Below, one piece after another: positions 43,042 through 53,618 of a stretch of DNA of 64,000 nt (positions are counted from its first letter, which is position 1; each line of letters starts with the position of its first letter). The position numbers and the translations under genes are program-made. The notes under the pieces are model-generated. The model did no database searches and was not told the origin of the DNA. It was given only the letters and a program-made list of their open reading frames with translations. This DNA is from CBDFKF01 sp965248765 (lineage in GTDB: Bacteria; Pseudomonadota; Alphaproteobacteria; VGEJ01): positions 1,054,001-1,118,000 of the forward strand of contig CBDFKF010000004.1 in assembly GCA_965248765.1 (NCBI GenBank), written 5' to 3'.

Positions 43042-45123
43042 ATGCACTACCGCCTCGGTGTCGACATCGGCGGCACCTTCACCGACTTCGCGCTCCTGGA
43101 CGAGCATACGGGCAACGTGCGCATCCACAAGCAGCTCACGACGCCGGCCGACCCCTCGCTCGCGGTGCTGGACGGCATCGATCGGCTGAGCGCGCGCGAA
43201 CGCGTGCCGGTCTCGGAGATCGCCTCGCTCAGCCACGGCACGACGCTCGTCACCAACGCCATCATCGAGCGCAAGGGGGCGGCCACCGGCATGCTGGTGA
43301 CGGCGGGCTTCCGCGACCTCCTCGATATCGGGCTCGAGATGCGCTACGACCTCTTCGACCTTAGGCTCAACTTCCCGGCGCCGCTCGTGCCGCGCGCCGC
43401 GCGCGCGGAGGTCAGCGAGCGCATCCTCTTCGATGGCAGCGTCGAGCGCGCGCTCGACGAAGAGCAAGTCCGGAGTCTCATCGCCGGGCTGATCGAGGCG
43501 CGCGGCATCGAGGCGCTCGCCGTGTGCTTCCTGCATGCGCACGCCAACCCGGCACACGAAGATGCGGTGCGGCGGCTCTGCGCCGAAGAGTTTCCCGCTC
43601 TCTACGTCTCGGGCTCGGCCGATGTGGTGCCCAACATGCGCGAGTACGAGCGCTGGACGACCGCCACCGCCAACGCCTACACGCAACCCATGTTCGACCG
43701 CTATCTCGGGCGGCTCGCGGACGGGCTCGCAGCCCGGGGCTTCTCCGGCAGCCTCCTCGTGATGACCTCGAGCGGCGGCGTAGTGGGGCCGGATGCGGCG
43801 CGGCGCTATCCCGTCCGCGTGCTCCAATCGGGGCCGGCGGCGGGCGTGCTGATGACCGCGCATCACGGCCGCACCTTGGGCGCGCGCGATCTCATCTCGT
43901 TCGACATGGGGGGCACCACCACGAAGGGCGCGCTCGTGCGCGAGGGCCGTGCGCTCAAGGCCTATCAGATGGAGGTCGCGCGCATCCACGAGTTCAAGCG
44001 GGGCAGCGGGTTGCCCATCAAGGTGCCCACGATCGACTTGCTGGAGATCGGCTCGGGCGGCGGTGGCATCGCATGTATCGATGCGCGCGGCCTGATCCGC
44101 GTGGGCCCGGCGAGCGCGGGCGCTGATCCCGGCCCTGCATGCTACGGCCGCGGCGGCCGCGATGCCTGCCTCACCGACGCCAATTTGATGCTGGGCTACC
44201 TCGATCCCGGCTTCTTTCTCGGCGGCGAGATGGCGCTCGACGAGGGTGCGGCCCGAGACGCGCTCGCGCGTGCGATTGGCGCGCCGCTTGGGCTTGCAGT
44301 CGAGCGCGCGGCATGGGGCATCCACGAGGTGATCAACGAGGACGTGGCGCGCGCCTTCCGCATACATTGCTCCGAGCGCGGCTTCGACTATCGGTCGGCC
44401 CCGCTCGTCGCCTTCGGCGGCTCGGGCCCCATGCATGCGCTGCGCATCGCGCGCAAGCTGCGGATTGGCCGCGTCGTGTTTCCGGCTGCGGCCGGCGTCA
44501 TGTCCGCCTTCGGCCTGCTGGTGAGCCCGCTCGCCTTCGAGATCTCGCGCTCCCATCCCGTGCCGCTCGCGGGGCTCGACGCCTGCGCCTTCGCCGAGGT
44601 CTTTCGGCCGTTGACCGAGACCGCGCCGGGCTTCCTGCGCGAGGCCGGCGCGCCCGAGAGCGCCATCCGCACCGCCTGCCGCCTCGACATGCGCTTCGAA
44701 GGCCAGGGCTACGAGATCGAGGTCGCGCTGCCCGAGGCTGACGATCTCGGCTTCGCCGAGCTGCCCGCGCTCTTCCGCGAGGCCTATGCGGCGCGCTACG
44801 CGGCGAGCGGGCTCGACGAGCCGCTCGAGCTCGTGACCTGGAAGGTCGAAGCGAGCGTCGAGGGCACAGCGCCTAGCCTCGAGCTTGCGGTCGAGGCAGC
44901 GGCGGGCGACGCGCTGAAGGGCACCCGGCGCGCCTATTTCGAGGCCGCGGACGCGTACGTCCCCTGCCCAGTCTACGACCGCTACAAGCTTGGCCCCGGC
45001 GCCGAGATCGAAGGCCCCGCGCTGATCGAGGAGCGTGAATCGACCTGCGTGGTCGATGCCGGCTGGGGCGTTAAGCTCGACGCGCACGGCAACCTCATCG
45101 CGGATAGGAAGGCAGACCAGTGA
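43042..45123 (+). CDS. hyuA: Hydantoinase/oxoprolinase subunit A, copy 2
   Basis: 693 aa. ASKHA motifs RLGVDIGGTFTDFALLDEHT, ISFDMGGTTTKGALVREGRA, EIGSGGGGIACIDARG and AFGGSGPMHALRIA. HyuA family; binds ATP and activates the cyclic amide. Base composition here is visibly higher in G+C than in the hyuA at 29955 (dense GCGC), suggesting different origin. The HyuB start overlaps its stop (GTGA), so the subunits are translationally coupled. Preceded by the amidase fragment. Confidence 0.92.
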   Translation: MHYRLGVDIGGTFTDFALLDEHTGNVRIHKQLTTPADPSLAVLDGIDRLSARERVPVSEIASLSHGTTLVTNAIIERKGAATGMLVTAGFRDLLDIGLEMRYDLFDLRLNFPAPLVPRAARAEVSERILFDGSVERALDEEQVRSLIAGLIEARGIEALAVCFLHAHANPAHEDAVRRLCAEEFPALYVSGSADVVPNMREYERWTTATANAYTQPMFDRYLGRLADGLAARGFSGSLLVMTSSGGVVGPDAARRYPVRVLQSGPAAGVLMTAHHGRTLGARDLISFDMGGTTTKGALVREGRALKAYQMEVARIHEFKRGSGLPIKVPTIDLLEIGSGGGGIACIDARGLIRVGPASAGADPGPACYGRGGRDACLTDANLMLGYLDPGFFLGGEMALDEGAARDALARAIGAPLGLAVERAAWGIHEVINEDVARAFRIHCSERGFDYRSAPLVAFGGSGPMHALRIARKLRIGRVVFPAAAGVMSAFGLLVSPLAFEISRSHPVPLAGLDACAFAEVFRPLTETAPGFLREAGAPESAIRTACRLDMRFEGQGYEIEVALPEADDLGFAELPALFREAYAARYAASGLDEPLELVTWKVEASVEGTAPSLELAVEAAAGDALKGTRRAYFEAADAYVPCPVYDRYKLGPGAEIEGPALIEERESTCVVDAGWGVKLDAHGNLIADRKADQ

Positions 45124-46754
45124 CGATCGATCCCATCTCCCTCAGCGTGATGTGGGACCGCCTCATCTCGATCACCGACGAGGCGGTCTCGACGCTGGTG
45201 CGCACCTCGTTCTCGACCATCGTGCGCGAGGGCTACGACCTCACCGCCGTGCTGCTCGATGCGGACGGCCACCTCCTCGCCCAGGGCACCTGGAGCGCGC
45301 CGCCCTTCATCGGCACCGCACCGCTGACCATGCGCCACACCCTCGCGCACTTCCCGCCTGCGAGCCTCAGCCCGGGCGATGTCATCATCACCAACGATCC
45401 CTGGATCGGCACGGGCCACGTCTATGACGTGAGCGTCATCCGCCCGGTGTTCCGCGGACGGCGGCTCGTCGCCTTCACGATGAGCATCACGCATCTGCCC
45501 GATATCGGTGGCACCGGCTTCGGCACGAGCGCAACCGAGATATATCACGAAGGCCTGCGCCTGCCGCTCTGCAAGCTAGCCGAGCGCGACGTGGTGGACG
45601 AACGCCTGCTCGACATTATCCGCGCCAATGTCCGCGTGCCCGAGCAGGTGGTGGGCGACATCATGGCGAACGTCGCGTGCAACGAGGTGGGCGGGCACCA
45701 GCTGCTTGAGTTCATGGAGGAGTACGCGCTCGACGATCTCACCGCGCTTTCCGCCGCCATCCGCGGGCAGTCCGAGGCGGTGACGCGCGCCAAGATCCGC
45801 GAGATGCGCCCCGGCCGCTACACCAACCGCATCCGCATCGAGGGCATCGACGAGCCGCTGACGCTGGCGGCCACCGTCGAGATCGCGGGAGATGCGATCG
45901 CCATCGACCTTGCGGGCACCGATCCGTGCGTGAAGCGCGGCATCAACGTGCCCTACTGCTACACCAACGCGATGGCGCTGTTTGCGATCAAATGCATCAC
46001 CTCGCCCGAGCTGCCCAACAACGAGGGCGCGACGGCGCCGGTGAGCCTGCGCGCGCCCGAAGGCTCGATCCTCAACGCCCAACCCCCCTTCCCCACCGGC
46101 GGGCGCCACATCATCGGCCACTTCGTGACGCCGCTCATCTTCGGCGCCATCGCCGAAGCCGTGCCCGAGAAGGTGCAGGCCGACTGCGGCATGCAGGACT
46201 TTATCAATTTCGTCGGCACACATCGGGACGGCAAGCGCATCTCGGCGATCTACTTCACCACCGGCGGCTTCGGCGCGCTGTCGGATCAGGACGGGCCCAA
46301 CACGACGCCCGGGCCATCGAACGCGGCCAACGTGCCGGTCGAGGTGTGGGAGCATGCGACGAGCACGACGATCGAGAGAAAGGCGGTGCTGGCGGATTCG
46401 GGCGGGCCCGGCGCGCGCCGCGGCGGGCTCGGCCAGGAGATCGTGATCCGCAACGATTCGGGCCACCCGATGACCGTCTTCTGCATGGCGAACCGCACCG
46501 AGTTCCCGCCGCTCGGCCTCTTGGGCGGCAAGCCTGGCGCCAAGCGCGAGCACCGCATCAATGGCGCGGTGGTGCACCCCAAGGGCCAGCACGTTCTGGC
46601 GCCAGGCGATCGCATCACGCTCGTGGAAGCGGGCGGCGGCGGCTTCGGCGAGCCCGGGATGCGCCCACCCGAATTGCTGCGCGAGGATTTGGCCCGCGGC
46701 TTCATCACGCGCCGCGGGGCGCGGCGCGACTATGGCTATGAGAGCAAGGAGTGA
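45120..46754 (+). CDS. hyuB: Hydantoinase/oxoprolinase subunit B, copy 2
   Basis: 544 aa. HyuB features: DEAVSTLVRTSFSTIVREGY, GDVIITNDPWIGTGHVYDVS, FTMSITHLPDIGGTGFG, PFPTGGRHIIGHFVTPLIFG and the glycine-rich VEAGGGGFGEPGMRPPELLR at the end. GTG start overlaps the HyuA stop. Complete. It is about 60 residues shorter than copy 1, mostly in the C-terminal region. Downstream only gene fragments follow. Confidence 0.92.
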   Translation: MTIDPISLSVMWDRLISITDEAVSTLVRTSFSTIVREGYDLTAVLLDADGHLLAQGTWSAPPFIGTAPLTMRHTLAHFPPASLSPGDVIITNDPWIGTGHVYDVSVIRPVFRGRRLVAFTMSITHLPDIGGTGFGTSATEIYHEGLRLPLCKLAERDVVDERLLDIIRANVRVPEQVVGDIMANVACNEVGGHQLLEFMEEYALDDLTALSAAIRGQSEAVTRAKIREMRPGRYTNRIRIEGIDEPLTLAATVEIAGDAIAIDLAGTDPCVKRGINVPYCYTNAMALFAIKCITSPELPNNEGATAPVSLRAPEGSILNAQPPFPTGGRHIIGHFVTPLIFGAIAEAVPEKVQADCGMQDFINFVGTHRDGKRISAIYFTTGGFGALSDQDGPNTTPGPSNAANVPVEVWEHATSTTIERKAVLADSGGPGARRGGLGQEIVIRNDSGHPMTVFCMANRTEFPPLGLLGGKPGAKREHRINGAVVHPKGQHVLAPGDRITLVEAGGGGFGEPGMRPPELLREDLARGFITRRGARRDYGYESKE

Positions 46755-46756
46755 AC

Positions 46757-46932
46757 GACGACGCGCGCACAGATCATCCGATCTTTCGGCGGCCCGGAGA
46801 CCCTTCGAGGAAACGACGCTGCCGGACCCGAGCGCTGGCCCCGGCGAGGTGTTGGTCAAAACGCAAGCCGCCAGCATCAACCCCGGTCGACTACAAGCTC
46901 CGCCGCGCCGGCTCTGCCGGCCAAGGCTGTAG
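46757..46932 (+). pseudogene. Quinone-oxidoreductase-like (MDR) N-terminal fragment
   Basis: Pieces in three frames follow each other: RAQIIRSFGGPETLR, then FEETTLPDPSAGPGEVLVKT and QAASINP, then VDYKLRRAGSAG. Together they match the opening of zinc-independent MDR oxidoreductases. Two indels and loss of everything after ~55 residues. Confidence 0.6.
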
Positions 46933-46934
46933 AT

Positions 46935-47288
46935 GTGGCGCGCGCCTGCATCGTTGCCGGACGTTTCACCGAGGCGCGAGAGTTCGCCAGACGGACGTCC
47001 ATCCGGACCGAGGTTGAAGAGCCGGACTACGGTGTGGCGGCCTGGGCCGACTGGGCCCTGGTCGAATGCGCGGTGCTCGAAGGCGAAACGGGCGCCGACC
47101 TACCCGCCGCGCTCAACAAGATCATCCAAGAAGCGGATCGCCGGGGTATGAAGCCGCTTAGAGCTCACTGCCTTGCCACGATTGCCGGCCTGACACGGGA
47201 TACCGACCTAGCCAAAGAAGCGCGCGCGTTGGCCGGCGCAATGGGCATGTTGCGACTTGTCGGCGAAATCGATGCCCTAGTCCTTTAG
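46935..47288 (+). pseudogene. TPR-type C-terminal fragment, probably from a cyclase/AAA protein
   Basis: 117 codons of helical-repeat sequence: ARACIVAGRFTEAREFARRT, AALNKIIQEADRRGMKPLRA, HCLATIAGLTRDTDLAKEAR, ending MGMLRLVGEIDALVL. Segment and spacing are like the end of the SAM-cyclase-AAA-TPR proteins of which a 5' part lies at 50820. No start codon context. Confidence 0.45.
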
Positions 47289-47465
47289 CTCGCTAACGAA
47301 TGGACCGACCGCAGTTTCGGCCCGTGAAGACGCTTGCATGTAAACAGGAAGGACCTGGCCGGCCTGGACCATTGACTTGAGGGTCTGCGGAAGGCGGGCG
47401 GGAGGTTTGAGGCATCAACCCAACTCGCGCCGGCTTACCGTTGTGCTGTACGTCTCCTTTTGGCT

Positions 47466-49042
47466 GAGGCTGTTGAAGAACTCCGGTTTTGTCGGGATTA
47501 TCGATGTCCGCTCTTAGTAGCAGCGGACATTGCGGTTCCGCCGCGGTGTGATGCCGGGGCGATTTGCTGTTCTGGTCCATTAGTTGGGCTATTGCGCCTG
47601 GGATCAGGCGATCAGGGGGCTCGGCGGAGGTCTGGCGACGAGTTTTGCCAGCCGTCTGAGGTTCTGGATGGTGGCACCCAGCAGGAACTCGTCGCGGGCG
47701 CCGGTCAGTCCTCTTAGCCTGAGGCGGGTGAGACCGAGGTTCCACTTGAGGTCGCCGAACCGGGTCTCGATCTTCTTGCGGCGGTTCCTGGACCGGCCGA
47801 AGGCCTCAGTTTCCATAAGACATCGGGTGTAGTCGCGAGCCTCTTCGTTGGGGTCGCGCGGGATCCTGCGAACGGGCCCGTTCAGACAGCACTTCGGTTT
47901 CAAGGGGCACGGGTCGCAGTCGTACTTGCTGGCCAGGTAGCGATAGGTGTTATCCGAGTGAAGCCGGCCGGTCGTCCCCAAGGTCTTGCCGCGCGGGCAG
48001 AAGTAGACATCGCGCTCCTTGTCATAGGTGAAGTCCTGACGCGAGAAGGTGCCGTCGTCACGCTTGCCCTTGTCCCAAACCGGGATGTGCGGATCGATCT
48101 CGCGATCGACCAGCCAGCCCAGCATCTCGCCCGTGCCATAGGCCACATCGCCGGCGAGATGGTCAGACTTGAGATCGAATCGTTCCTCCGCCCGCTTGAT
48201 CATCGTTTCGGTGGCATCCACCTCCTTGGAGATCCGCGTCGGCGTCGCCTCGACGTCGACGATGATGGCGTTCTCCATGTCGATGAGATAGTTGAGGCTG
48301 TAGCCGAACATCACCTTGTGGCGCCCGCGCGTCGTCCATGCGGCGCAGGGATCGGTCGGCGACAGCGCCTTCGGCGCGCGCTCGGGATTGGTTGGTGCAT
48401 CCTCACTATCGAGCGCAGCCAGATACTCCCGGATCGGCCGGCGCACCCGCTCCGCGTCCTACCAGTCGATCTCGGCGCCTTTGACCCGTTTGAACCGACT
48501 GGCATCGGCCTCGATCACGCTGGCATTGACGGCAAAGCCCTCGCCCTGGACCAAGCCGGCTTCCATGCACCGGCGAACCACGCTCTCGAACACCTGGCGA
48601 AGGATATCGGCCTCGCGGAACCGCCCGTGCCGGTTGACCGAGAACGTCGAGTGGTCGGGCACCCGGTCCTCCAGTCCGAGCCGGCAGAACCACCGGTAGG
48701 CCAGGTCCAGCGTGATCGCCTGACATAGCCGGCGATCCGACCGGATCGAGTAGCAATAGCCGATCACCATCATCCGGATCATCAGCTCCGGATCGACCGA
48801 GGGGCGACCGGTATGGCTGTAGAACGGCGTCAGCGCGGCCCGAAGCCAGCTTAAGTCGAGAACATCGTCGAGCCGGCGGAGCAAGTGATCGGTGGGGATA
48901 ACATCTTCAAGACAGAACTTGTAGAAGAGCCGATCCGGGCAGCTCTTCCGCTCACCCATCATGCCAAGCCTCCGTCGCTACCAACGCCGGGGCCAACGAA
49001 TCACGCCTAGCCGATCCTCACAACGGGTTTTTCAACAGCCTC
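47466..49042 (-). mobile_element. IS1182-type element
   Basis: Ends share the perfect 12-bp inverted repeat GAGGCTGTTGAA / TTCAACAGCCTC (47466-47477 and 49031-49042), typical of IS1182-group termini, with further similarity on the inner side. About 1577 bp. One transposase gene (nonsense-mutated). The palindrome at 47504-47530 (ATGTCCGCT, 9-base loop, AGCGGACAT) lies inside near the left end. Confidence 0.8.
47604..48962 (-). pseudogene. IS1182-type transposase with one nonsense codon
   Basis: 452 codons in a single frame, interrupted by TAG at 48461-48459 (EIDW-stop-DAERVRRPIR; a single C-to-T change from CAG would explain it). Upstream: FCLEDVIPTDHLLRRLDDVL, GRPSVDPELMIRMMVIGYCY, AYRWFCRLGLEDRVPDHSTF. 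Downstream: SLNYLIDMENAIIVDVEATP, SDHLAGDVAYGTGEMLGWLV, and a Cys-rich CDPCPLKPKC. Otherwise complete, so decay is recent. Confidence 0.88.
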
Positions 49043-49117
49043 GGCTAAAAGCCGCCGTCCGCCGACACTGGCTGGCACGACCGCTTTCCCGCGCTAGGCA
49101 GACACTCCGGCGCGAGA

Positions 49118-49148
49118 CCGATTTGAAATCGGTTGGATGTATGACGGG
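49118..49148. repeat. 31-bp repeat flanking the DMT gene (partner 50415-50445)
   Basis: CCGATTTGAAATCGG palindrome followed by a stretch ending GGATGTATGACGGG. The partner differs at two positions. Both copies are in the same orientation, one on each side of the transporter gene at 49321. Confidence 0.65.
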
Positions 49149-49320
49149 CAATCACGACTAGTTCTCGATTCCCCTGGGGTTGGGCGGCCTGCCAGCCGGC
49201 GTCGCCGCCGAGCTGGCCGTGCCGCTGGCCGGCTGCCAATGACGAATCGTCATCGAGGACGCGCCGGCGCGATGGTGACGTTATCCTGACGCTGCGCCAT
49301 CTCCGCCACGGGAGCGATCG

Positions 49321-50268
49321 TTGACCCCAAGATCAGGCAGCCGCCCAGTTGTCTCGCCCTATGTCTTGCTGTTGCTCACGATGTGCTTCTGGGCCAGCAA
49401 CAACGTCGTCTCCAAGGCCCTCGTCGCGGGCGTGCCGCCGGCAGCGCTGGTCTTTTGGTCGTGGTTGATCGGCGTCATCGCGCTGAGCCCCTGGGCGCTA
49501 CCGCACGTGCTGGCGCAGCGGGACCTGGTGTTGGGCCACTGGCTCAAGCTGGTGCTGATCGGCTCGCTCGGGATGAACTTCGCCTTCCACCTGTTCTACA
49601 ACGCGCTCACCTTCACCACCGCGATCAATGCCACGCTCATCGACACCACCACCCCGGCGGTGATCGTCGGGCTATCGTGGCTGCTGTACCGCGAGGCCCT
49701 CTCGTGGCGGGCGGCGCTCGGCAGCGCGATCGCGTTCGCCGGGGTGGTAGTGGTCATCGTTCGCGGCGACATCGCCGTCCTGGCGGGGTTCGGCTTCAAC
49801 AGCGGCGATCTATTGATGGTCCTCGCGGTCATGATCTGGGCGCTCTACACGGTGCTGCTCAGACACGCCCCGCCGGGGCTCAATCCGCTCGCGATGCTAT
49901 GGGTGTTCGCGGTCGCGGGCCTGATCATCAACGGCCTGATCTACGCCTCGGAGTTGTTCTCGCCGATGGCCTTCGCCGTCTCCTGGGGCGATGCGGCGAT
50001 GATCGCCTACGTCGCGATCTTCCCGTCAGTGCTGGGCTTCGCCTTCTACAACGCCGGCGTCAAAGCCCTCGGCCCCGGCATCGCGGGACAGTTTATCTAT
50101 CTGACGCCGATCCTGACGGCGATCTTGGCCGTGATTTTTCTCGGCGAATCCTTCGAGCTCTACCATTTGGTGGGGCTCGTGGTGATCGTGCTCGGCCTGT
50201 TTCTGGCGACGACGCCGGCCCACTTCCTCCGGCCGGTGATCTCGAAGATCACTACGCGGCTGCGCTAA
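49321..50268 (+). CDS. EamA/DMT-family metabolite transporter
   Basis: 315 aa, ten hydrophobic segments, starting VSPYVLLLLTMCFWASNNVV. EamA hallmarks: LFYNALTFTTAINATLIDTT (helix 4) and its repeat FAFYNAGVKALGPGIAGQFI then YLTPILTAILAVIFLGESF (helices 9-10). TTG start at 49321; a GTG (VSPYVLL) ten codons in is an alternative. Inner-membrane exporter or importer of unknown substrate. It lies alone between repeat copies. Confidence 0.88.
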   Translation: MTPRSGSRPVVSPYVLLLLTMCFWASNNVVSKALVAGVPPAALVFWSWLIGVIALSPWALPHVLAQRDLVLGHWLKLVLIGSLGMNFAFHLFYNALTFTTAINATLIDTTTPAVIVGLSWLLYREALSWRAALGSAIAFAGVVVVIVRGDIAVLAGFGFNSGDLLMVLAVMIWALYTVLLRHAPPGLNPLAMLWVFAVAGLIINGLIYASELFSPMAFAVSWGDAAMIAYVAIFPSVLGFAFYNAGVKALGPGIAGQFIYLTPILTAILAVIFLGESFELYHLVGLVVIVLGLFLATTPAHFLRPVISKITTRLR

Positions 50269-50819
50269 CTTGAGAACCCGCTAGCTCGAATCGGCCGACA
50301 CGGCGTAAGCGGTGACATTCGTCCAGGGCTGACAGCGCCGGTGCCAACTTGGGTGTAAACCGCTACCGGCATGCATCGGCCACGTCGCCCGCTGAGGGAA
50401 TTCGCTCCCCAAGGCCGATTTGGAATCGGCTGGATGTATGACGGGGCTCGCTGAGCTATTCGCAACGCATGCTGCGCAGCTTGGGGATCATCGCCAGGCG
50501 GCTTCGCCGGACTGGCGTGGTGGACGGTTAGGGCGCCGTCGTCATTACCGATGGCATCGTCACCCTGCACTTGCTGTAGCCGCGATCGGCATAGGAAGGT
50601 GCGCGCCTGAGCGACACCGGGGCTTGGTGCAAGTCGGATGTCCGCTTTCGCCCCGATGGAGTCCGCTTCAGCCTCGGGAGCGGACATTCATAGCTGGGCC
50701 GTCATCCGTCCGGGTTTGACCCGAAGCTGACTCTGGGATGACAGCTCGATCCCCTCGTCGATAGATTGCTAGAGCCGGCGGGCTTAGACTTGTGGCCCGC
50801 CTGTTTCGTCGGGGCGACC
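50269..50819. repeat. Intergenic region with palindromic repeat copy B
   Basis: 551 bp without a gene. It holds the second 31-bp repeat (50415-50445) and, at 50638-50735, the block seen at 29549: ATGTCCGCT, AGCGGACAT and CGTCCGGGTTTGACCC in the same order and spacing. The cyclase gene starts 85 bp after it. Confidence 0.6.
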
Positions 50820-53390
50820 ATGGCAAGCAACGTAGCAACTTGGCTGAGAGAACTCGGGCTCGAGCAATATGCCAAGGCCTTCGTCGACAATGACATCGAT
50901 CTAGAGGTGCTGCCCAACCTGAGTGACGCTGACCTCGGGGAGCTCGGCCTATCGCTTGGCCATCGCAGAAAGCTTCAGGCCGCGCTTGAGGCGCATAAGG
51001 AAACGGCACCGGCCCACGAGCGGCCACCAGCGGCATCCTCGCCCGAAGCCGAGCGTCGCCAGCTGACCGTGATGTTCGGCGATCTAGTGGGCTCAACCGC
51101 GCTGTCGCAGAAGCTCGATCCCGAGGACTACCGCGCTGGTCATCACATCGTTTCAGGAAACCTGCTCGCGCGTCGTGCAGAGCCATGGCGGGTATGTAGC
51201 GAAGTACCTTGGCGACGGGGTTCTCTCTTACTTCGGCTACCCGGAAGCAGCAGAGGACGAGGCCGAGCGCGCGGTGCGGGCGGCCCTCGAACTCGTCGAG
51301 GCCACAGACGCGCTCGAGTCCGAGCCGGGCGAACCTCTTCAGGCGCGGGTGGGCATGGCGACTGGTCTGGTGGTCATCGGCGACATCGTGGGCGAAGGGG
51401 TGTCGGAGGAACGCGCGGTCAGCGGGGAGACGCCCAACATCGCTTCGCGCCTGGAGATTCTCGCGGCGCCTGGCGAGGTGGTCATCAGCCATGGCACTCG
51501 GAGCCTCATAGGAGGTCTTTTCGACGTCGAGGACCTTGGGCCCCAGGAACTGGCGGGAGTGTCGGGCTCAGTCCTGGCCTGGAAGGTGACTGGCGAGCGA
51601 CAAGTTACCAGCCGTTTCGAGGCACGGCACGCAGGTTCCCTAACGCCCTTCGTGGGGCGAAACGAAGATCTCTACGTCCTCGAGCGCCGTTGGGCGTACG
51701 CGAAGGAGGGTGAGGGACAAGTGGTCGTGATCTCGGGCGAGCCTGGCATCGGTAAGTCCCGCCTCATCCAGGAAGTGCGAGAGCGCATTGCTAACGACCG
51801 GCCGACGCGCGTGCGCTACCAGTGCTCTCCTCATCACACCAGCTCAGCGTTCTACCCTTTCATCGCCCAATTGACGTTCGCCGCAAGGATCGCTGCCGTC
51901 GAGTCATCAGAAACCAAACTCGACAAGCTGGAGGCGCTGCTCGGTCAAGCAACAGATGGTGTAGCGCAAGTGACACCGCTGTTCGCGGATCTCTTGGCCA
52001 TCCCGACGAACGACCGGTACCCACAGCTGAACTACACGCCGCAGCGCCAAAAAGAAGAGACGCTGGCGGCGCTGCTGGATCAGCTCGCCGGCCTCGCCGC
52101 ACAACAGCCGGTTCTGATGGTCTTCGAGGACGCACACTGGATCGATCCGACCTCCCAGGAACTTCTCGATCTCATCGTCGAGCGGGTGCGCGAACTACCC
52201 GTGCTGGTGCTCATCACGTTTCGGCCGGAGTACACGCCGCCGTGGGTTGGCCAGGCTCAGGTGACGGCGCTGACGCTCAACCGCTTGGGCCGCCGGCAGA
52301 GCGCGGCGATGGTGGCGAACGTCGCCGGTGCCGGTGCGCTGCCTCAGGCCGTCCGCGAAGAGGTGGCCGCCCGTACCGAGGGCGTGCCCTTGTTCGTCGA
52401 GGAGCTGACAAAGGCAGTGCTAGAGGCAGGCCCGTGCGCACCTGACTCAACGACGGTGTCCGCGCTCCAAGTTCCTGCCACCCTTCAGGATTCGTTGATG
52501 GCGCGCCTCGATCGCCTCGGGCCGGCGAAGGAGGTGGCACAGCTAGGCGCCGTGATCGGACGGAACTTCGACTTCGCGCTGCTGGCCGCCGTCGCGGATA
52601 CCGGAGAGGAGGATCTTCGTTCCGCGACCGAGGCGCTCGTACACGCCGAACCCGTTCTGCAGCACGGGACCCCACCGAAGGCGCGCTACACCTTCAAGCA
52701 CGCACTCGTCCAGGATGCCGCCTACGAGAGTCTGTTGCGGGCCCGCCGGCGGGAATCGCATGCACGTGTCGCGCAGGTCTTGAACGATCGCTTCCCTGAA
52801 ACGGCCGGGAGTCAGCCTGAACTCTTAGCCCATCATTTCACTGAGGCCGGGCTCTCTGAGCAAGCAGTGGGGTTTTGGCAGATAGCAGGAGAGCAGGCGG
52901 CCGCACGATCTGCGAATGAAGAAGCGCTGAATCACGCGCAGCGAGGTCTCGCTTTGGTCGACGCTATCGGCAGCGACGACGCACGAATGCGCACTGAGCT
53001 AGCGCTACAAGTGATCTTGAGCAACGCGCTGCTCGCCCGGCGCGGCTTTGGTGCGCCGGAGACCGGGGAGGCTTTTGAGCGTGCGTACGCGCTTTGCCAG
53101 CGAGTGGAGGACGCCGAGCGCGTCTTCCCCATTCTCGTCGGACTGCACGCTTACCACGATGTTAGTGCTGAGCACCGCATGTCGAGAGAGATTGGCAAAA
53201 AAGCCTATGAACTTGCTCAAAAGAGTGATGACCGAGCGTCAATGATTACGGCGCTGTTTCTCAGGGGCATAAATCACTGGTTCCCACCCGATCTCCCGAA
53301 GGCGCTTGAGTATCTCGAACGACTTGAGGAGCTTCACGATGTGGAGGGCCCCTTGATCTCCGTTTCGCTCTTCGGCGAGGAGCCCGGCTT
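50820..53390 (+). pseudogene. SAM-cyclase-AAA signalling protein, frameshifted and truncated
   Basis: N-terminal SAM domain (ASNVATWLRELGLEQYAKAF to GHRRKLQAALEAHK), then a class III cyclase domain (TVMFGDLVGSTALSQKLDPE with metal Asp). One base is lost near 51135; the second frame resumes VVQSHGGYVAKYLGDGVLSY and GEGVSEERAVSGETPNIASR. Next an AAA/STAND ATPase (ISGEPGIGKSRL Walker A, LMVFEDAHW Walker B) and helical repeats up to EYLERLEELHDVEGPLIS. Homology ends near 53390; the frame continues in foreign sequence to 53994. A full protein would be ~1100 aa. Confidence 0.82.
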
Positions 53391-53618
53391 GTGCTCCGGG
53401 TGGAAGGCTGCGGGGATCGGTGCCCTCGTCCCGCTCCTTCCAAGCTGTTTGGCTTTGCCCGGGGATTCCGTGCCTTCCACTTGGGATTGCCGCTGCGTTT
53501 CGTTGCCGCCAGCCCCGAGCGTGACGTCGGGCTACCAGGGTCTCGCCCAGATCATGACGCGATCCCGGCTGGGCTGGGCGCAGTTCTGGAGGTCGCGCGC
53601 GGATTGTTCTGGGGCTTC

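Noticed and set aside
42973..45087. 704-codon open frame on the minus strand
   Set aside because: Antisense to hyuA copy 2; sequence is arginine/histidine/alanine-rich with no family motif. A by-product of high third-position GC.
45576..46880. 434-codon open frame on the minus strand
   Set aside because: Antisense to hyuB copy 2, which has clear family motifs and coupling to hyuA.
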